A stretch of 64,000 nucleotides of DNA. Source: Acidobacteriota bacterium. GTDB lineage: Bacteria; Acidobacteriota; Terriglobia; Terriglobales; Acidobacteriaceae. Shown in pieces: positions 63,792 to 64,000 of the stretch. Each line of letters starts with the position of its first letter. Position 1 is the stretch's first letter. The stretch lies in contig JABCZH010000002.1 of the NCBI GenBank assembly GCA_013289795.1, forward strand, positions 1 to 64,000, read 5' to 3'. Under the pieces are notes generated by a model, which saw nothing but the letters and a program-made list of their open reading frames with translations, did not search any database and was not told where the DNA came from. A program made the translations under genes and the position numbers.

Positions 63792-63827
63792 TACCATATC
63801 AGATGCTGGTATTTGATATGGTATAAT
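63792..63827 (+). promoter_or_regulatory. Extended -10 promoter with inverted-repeat operator for the edge antitoxin
   Basis: TATAAT (63822-63827) follows TG-G (extended -10). A 10 bp inverted repeat, TACCATATCA (63792-63801) and TGATATGGTA (63814-63823), overlaps it and would place a repressor across the -10. No good -35 is visible. The ATG of the antitoxin is at 63838. Confidence 0.6.
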
Positions 63828-63837
63828 TTTAGTGGTT

Positions 63838-64000
63838 ATGGAAACGATTCGAAAGATCACGGTGGAGATCCCTGAGGAGCTTCTCGACAAAGCTCGAAAA
63901 GCCAGCGGCGCGGGCATTACCCAAACCGTCCGCACCGGGTTGCAGCTGGTTGCCGCATCTCACGCGTATGCCCGGCTGCGCCAGCTTCGGGGCAAAGTAC
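63838..64000 (+). CDS. VapB-type antitoxin, cut by the window edge
   Basis: The first 54 residues, METIRKITVEIPEELLDKAR and KASGAGITQTVRTGLQLVAA, show a ribbon-helix-helix fold typical of VapB antitoxins. The frame is still open at the edge. A VapC PIN toxin presumably follows outside the window. The operator in front suggests autoregulation. Confidence 0.82.
   Translation, partial: METIRKITVEIPEELLDKARKASGAGITQTVRTGLQLVAASHAYARLRQLRGKV

Overview
This 64 kb window looks like a piece of a soil Acidobacteriota chromosome (Acidobacteriia or Koribacter-like). That placement is an inference from gene content, not from a marker gene. The clues are large Ser/Thr kinases and winged-helix proteins carrying extracytoplasmic TolB-like PD40 repeats, HAF-repeat secreted proteins, TonB-C proteins, a paired TldD/TldE, many toxin-antitoxin modules, high GC and several families of dispersed intergenic repeats.

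Layout. 0.3-14.3 kb: a nearly mirror-symmetric locus. Two winged-helix/PD40 membrane regulators (one with an inserted Ser/Thr kinase domain) converge on each other. Each is divergent from an operon of His-rich secreted HAF-repeat proteins; one of those operons also carries a VCBS/ASH adhesin-like protein. Both divergent intergenic regions contain three hexamers of the form RYCACM at exactly 11 bp spacing, the spacing expected for OmpR/PhoB-type winged-helix proteins. This is the strongest candidate for an undescribed regulatory system here. 14.5-24.1 kb: a double TonB-C protein, a cyclase-homology/TPR protein, a tRNA-Ser with an integrase scar, bacterioferritin, a PilZ protein with a response regulator whose phospho-acceptor Asp is Glu, a four-helix-bundle protein, and another kinase/PD40 receptor. 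24.5-28.3 kb: tldE and tldD, then a REP-associated transposase between inverted REP-like arms. 28.3-32.9 kb: a defence island with a PD-(D/E)XK nuclease, C5 methyltransferase, NotI-like endonuclease, Vsr, a decayed toxin-antitoxin pair and an intact ParDE-type pair. 33-46.8 kb: ahcY and metK (S-adenosylmethionine cycle), a RodZ-like protein, a MazEF-like module, a GAF-GGDEF diguanylate cyclase, a CpsB/YwqE-type phosphatase, an HtrA protease, a Phd/VapC pair, an IS1595-type transposase scar with two tiny ORFs, and a proline-rich TonB. 47-63.8 kb: mostly housekeeping genes: M20 peptidase, HNH nuclease, ComF, OPT and POT peptide transporters, a PLP-homeostasis protein, DUF167, an AlkD-like protein, a tRNA-like gene, an M24 peptidase, GNAT, GT39, NrnA, RbfA and DUF503. 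The window ends inside an antitoxin gene.

The genes that appear to work together are the HAF regulator/target modules, the methyltransferase/NotI-like/Vsr set, metK with ahcY, the PilZ gene with the response regulator, two peptide transporters with two peptidases, and DUF503-rbfA-nrnA. Dispersed repeats (REP-like palindromes, AACCACAGAGG-type and CTGAGTGCTGA-type blocks) fill many gaps, lie within operons, and in one case sit inside a coding region. I saw no rRNA, CRISPR array or replication origin.
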